6,736 bases of DNA from Tannerella sp. (GTDB taxonomy: Bacteria > Bacteroidota > Bacteroidia > Bacteroidales > Tannerellaceae): positions 1 to 6,736 of the forward strand of contig JAITNE010000053.1 of assembly GCA_031290635.1 (NCBI GenBank), read 5' to 3'. The notes beneath the pieces are model-generated. The model was not told the DNA's origin. It did not search any database and saw only the letters and a list, made by a program, of their open reading frames with translations. Shown piece after piece: positions 5,712 to 6,736 of the stretch. The position numbers were made by a program, and so were the translations under genes. Numbering within the stretch: the stretch's first letter is position 1; every line of letters starts with the position of its first letter.

Positions 5712-6736
5712 ATGAAAACGAGATTTATCATTTTGACAGCTGTTGTGATGACGGCATTATGGGGATGCAAGGAAAAAGTGTCCTACGAGTTTACTTTCCG
5801 TAACCCGGAACTGAGTATTGACGAGCGCATCGACGACTTGCTCGGACGCTTGACTATAGAAGAAAAAGTAGGGCAGATGATGAATGCTACGCCCGCTATC
5901 GAGCGTCTCGGCATCCCGCCTTACGATTGGTGGAACGAGGCTTTGCACGGTGTAGCGCGTGCCGGTAAGGCTACCGTCTTTCCGCAATCCATCGGCATGG
6001 CGGCTACCTTTGACGAGGAACTGATACTGCGTACTTTCACTATGGTCAGCGACGAGGCGCGAGCCAAGTATCATCAGTATCAGAAAGACAATGAATACGA
6101 CCGCTATAAGGCTTTGACTTTCTGGACGCCTAATATCAATATCTTCCGCGACCCGCGTTGGGGACGGGGTATGGAGACGTATGGCGAAGACCCTTATCTG
6201 ACTTCGCGGCTTGGTCTGGCTGTCGTGCGTGGATTGCAGGGCGACGATCCCGTATATCTCAAGACACATGCCTGCGCCAAGCATTACGCCGTGCATAGCG
6301 GGCCGGAATGGAATCGCCATTCATATAACGCCTCTGTCTCGCCCCGCGACCTCTGGCTGACATATCTGCCGGCTTTCGAGACCCTCGTCAAGGAAGGCGA
6401 CGTGCAGGAAGTGATGTGCGCCTACAATCGCTATGAAGGCAAACCATGCTGTGGCAGCGACCGCCTGCTCGTTGACATACTGCGCAACTCGTGGGGATAT
6501 GACAATATCGTCGTCTCCGACTGCGGCGCTATTGACGATTTCTGGCGCAAAGATCGCCATGAGACGCATCCCGACGCACAATCGGCGTCAACTGACGCTG
6601 TTCGCTCAGGGACGGATTTAGAGTGCGGCGGCAGCTATAAATCATTAATTGAAGCAGTCAATAATGGCGCTATCAAGGAAGATGAACTCGACGTTTCGCT
6701 GCGCAGGCTGTTCAGAGGGCGCTTCGAGCTGGGTAT
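5712..6736 (+). CDS. Glycoside hydrolase family 3 lipoprotein, beta-xylosidase/beta-glucosidase type (3' partial)
   Basis: The open frame runs off the right edge; 341 codons are visible. GH3 enzymes release terminal beta-linked xylose, glucose or related sugars by a retaining mechanism. The (beta/alpha)8 nucleophile domain is visible: WWNEALHGVARAG (73-85), GRGMETYGEDPYL (151-163), KHYAVHSGPE (190-199) and IVVSDCGAID (266-275), where D270 is the presumed catalytic nucleophile. RHSYNA (202-207) and TDLECGG (301-307) favour the beta-xylosidase-like branch, although family members vary in specificity. The N-terminus MKTRFIILTAVVMTALWGC is a lipoprotein signal with C19 as the lipidated cysteine, so the enzyme is membrane-anchored in the envelope. 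The Trp two residues before the Cys is unusual for a lipobox. The second domain, carrying the acid/base residue, lies outside the window. The ATG follows an AT-rich leader with no Shine-Dalgarno. It is preceded by repeats and may be co-transcribed with the reductase or have its own promoter. Confidence 0.93.
   Translation, partial: MKTRFIILTAVVMTALWGCKEKVSYEFTFRNPELSIDERIDDLLGRLTIEEKVGQMMNATPAIERLGIPPYDWWNEALHGVARAGKATVFPQSIGMAATFDEELILRTFTMVSDEARAKYHQYQKDNEYDRYKALTFWTPNINIFRDPRWGRGMETYGEDPYLTSRLGLAVVRGLQGDDPVYLKTHACAKHYAVHSGPEWNRHSYNASVSPRDLWLTYLPAFETLVKEGDVQEVMCAYNRYEGKPCCGSDRLLVDILRNSWGYDNIVVSDCGAIDDFWRKDRHETHPDAQSASTDAVRSGTDLECGGSYKSLIEAVNNGAIKEDELDVSLRRLFRGRFELG

Noticed and set aside
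5757..6320. 187-residue minus-strand open frame opposite the GH3 gene
   Set aside because: The plus strand encodes unmistakable GH3 motifs here; the antisense product shows no domain or plausible start context.

Overview
The window looks like chromosomal DNA of a member of the Bacteroidota, most likely Bacteroidales. Three things point there. Two promoter boxes in the divergent intergenic region match the Bacteroides-type -7 consensus TAnnTTTG. Start codons lack Shine-Dalgarno sequences and follow AT-rich leaders. The gene content (GH78 and GH3 glycosidases, a secreted SMP-30 protein, a Tat-signal aldo/keto reductase) is also typical. No SusC/SusD pair, transposase, phage gene, tRNA, rRNA or CRISPR array is visible, and no gene-free stretch reaches 300 bases.

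Layout. At the left edge is the C-terminal part of an alpha-L-rhamnosidase of family GH78 (2-1651, +, 5' end outside the window). It converges on a two-gene minus-strand unit. In transcription order this unit holds a PlsC/PlsB-like acyltransferase (3590-2421) and, 4 nt downstream, a FAHD1-like fumarylacetoacetate-hydrolase-family protein (2416-1757). A 158-bp divergent intergenic region (3591-3748) carries promoter candidates for both directions. Then three plus-strand genes follow: a secreted SMP-30/gluconolactonase-like beta-propeller (3749-4624), a Tat-signal aldo/keto reductase (4690-5577) and a lipoprotein GH3 glycosidase of the beta-xylosidase/beta-glucosidase type (5712 to the right edge, 3' end outside the window).

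How the genes may work together. The two glycosidases indicate release of rhamnose and of beta-linked xylose or glucose from plant-type glycans or glycosides. The three plus-strand genes from 3749 onward all encode export signals (signal peptide I, twin-arginine, lipobox). They may form an envelope pathway in which released sugars are oxidised or reduced and lactones hydrolysed. That is inference: the substrates of the lactonase-like protein and the reductase cannot be read from sequence. The acyltransferase/FAH pair looks like separate, more housekeeping metabolism (phospholipid acylation; acylpyruvate or oxaloacetate breakdown).

The most distinctive non-coding features are two different short tandem repeats in consecutive gaps of the plus-strand cluster. 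One is six 7-bp units before the reductase. The other is five 9-bp units plus a duplicated 20-bp element before the GH3 gene. I did not find clear evidence of a wholly new system; the best leads are these repeats, the exported gene trio, and the non-canonical acyltransferase motifs.
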